Shown: positions 63,616 through 64,000 of the stretch, one piece after another
Layout of the letters: each line of letters starts with the position of its first letter
Numbering within the stretch: position 1 is the stretch's first letter
DNA from: Pseudomonas sp. BP8
Lineage (GTDB): Bacteria; Pseudomonadota; Gammaproteobacteria; Pseudomonadales; Pseudomonadaceae
Assembly: GCF_017875955.1 (NCBI RefSeq)
Contig: NZ_JAGINK010000001.1
Span: 2,758,501 to 2,822,500 of the forward strand
Direction: 5' to 3'
DNA length: 64,000 nucleotides
Notes under the pieces: generated by a model
Databases searched by the model: none
The model's input: only the letters and a program-made list of their open reading frames with translations
What the model was told of the DNA's origin: nothing
Program-made: the position numbers and the translations under genes

Positions 63616-64000
63616 ATGAATGATCTGTTGACCCGGCGCTCGGTTGTCGCCGGGATGGGCGTACTCGGTCTTGGCTTGTTGGCAGGTTGCAATCCGGCCC
63701 GTGGGCTCGATTTCAAGTACGGCAAGAACATGAGCAATGAGATCCTCGGGCGCAAGTTCAGCCTCAAGGACCCGCAAGGTAACGTGCGCACCCTGTCGAG
63801 CTTCTACGGCAGCATGCCGATGATTTTCTTCGGCTTTACCCAGTGCCCGGCCGTCTGCCCGACTGCCCTCGCGCGTGCGGCGCAAATCCGCAAGCTGCTG
63901 AGGGGCCGTGACCGCGACCTGTTCCAGGTGGTGTTCATCACCCTGGACCCGGAGCGCGACACGCCCGAGGTGCTCGATGCCTACGTCAAGGCCTTTGACC
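63616..64000 (+). CDS. SCO1/SenC-family copper chaperone lipoprotein, partial
   Basis: The first 128 residues are visible before the window ends. A lipoprotein signal ends in LLAGC (residues about 21-25), followed by a thioredoxin-like Sco domain with the copper motif CPAVCP near residue 77 and the LDPERDTPEVLDAY segment near residue 112. It would deliver copper to the CuA site of cytochrome c oxidase or act as a thiol reductase in the periplasm. GGATGGTTCC precedes the ATG. Confidence 0.88.
   Translation, partial: MNDLLTRRSVVAGMGVLGLGLLAGCNPARGLDFKYGKNMSNEILGRKFSLKDPQGNVRTLSSFYGSMPMIFFGFTQCPAVCPTALARAAQIRKLLRGRDRDLFQVVFITLDPERDTPEVLDAYVKAFD

Overview
The window is from a fluorescent/putida-group Pseudomonas. 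The evidence is the GC-rich coding bias, two kinds of Pseudomonas REP element, and a right flank running cysI, DUF934, DUF2970, metH, cti, acyltransferase, nfuA, Sco, an order I recall from P. putida genomes. No rRNA, tRNA, CRISPR array, integrase or transposase was seen.

Left half. Positions 1-750 hold a partial membrane gene and a decayed RND efflux remnant. A three-subunit gluconate-2-dehydrogenase-like operon (1099-4958), a BCCT carrier and a TSUP carrier follow. Positions 7907-21947 carry a complete sulfo-Entner-Doudoroff (sulfoquinovose) catabolic regulon: KDSG aldolase, TSUP exporter, LacI regulator, Na+/solute symporter, GH31 sulfoquinovosidase with the full sulfonate-recognition residue set, porin, mutarotase, SMP-30 lactonase, SDR dehydrogenase, IlvD/Edd dehydratase and sulfolactaldehyde dehydrogenase. 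Three promoter regions each carry a pair of near-perfect 18-bp palindromes (consensus AATCGYAGCGCTRCGATT), almost certainly the LacI operators.

Middle. An SNF2 helicase and a ProX/ProW-like transporter pair without an ATPase gene precede a TetR-controlled catabolic cluster (28323-37634). That cluster has an aryl-AMP ligase, two enoyl-CoA hydratases, an SDR, a thiolase, an amidohydrolase, an MFS carrier and an outer-membrane protein. It looks like CoA-dependent beta-oxidation of an aromatic side-chain acid. Two TTGACA-N17-TATAAA-like promoters each carry a GAACRTGTTC palindrome at the start point.

The most unusual region is an AT-rich island (about 39205-46797) inserted at the 3' end of nhaA and flanked by 473-bp identical direct repeats of that gene end. 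It encodes a 2OG-Fe halogenase of the BesD amino-acid type (HxG instead of HxD), a VOC protein, a DUF3291 protein, a haem-oxygenase-like diiron oxidase of the BesC type, an ATP-grasp ligase, two membrane transporters and a LysR regulator. I infer a pathway that chlorinates a free amino acid, cleaves it oxidatively and caps the product by peptide-type ligation. It lacks the PLP enzyme and second oxygenase of the Streptomyces bes pathway. The right half (46793-64000) is mostly core genome, with a sulfur theme: two SsuA-like binding proteins, sulfite reductase and methionine synthase.
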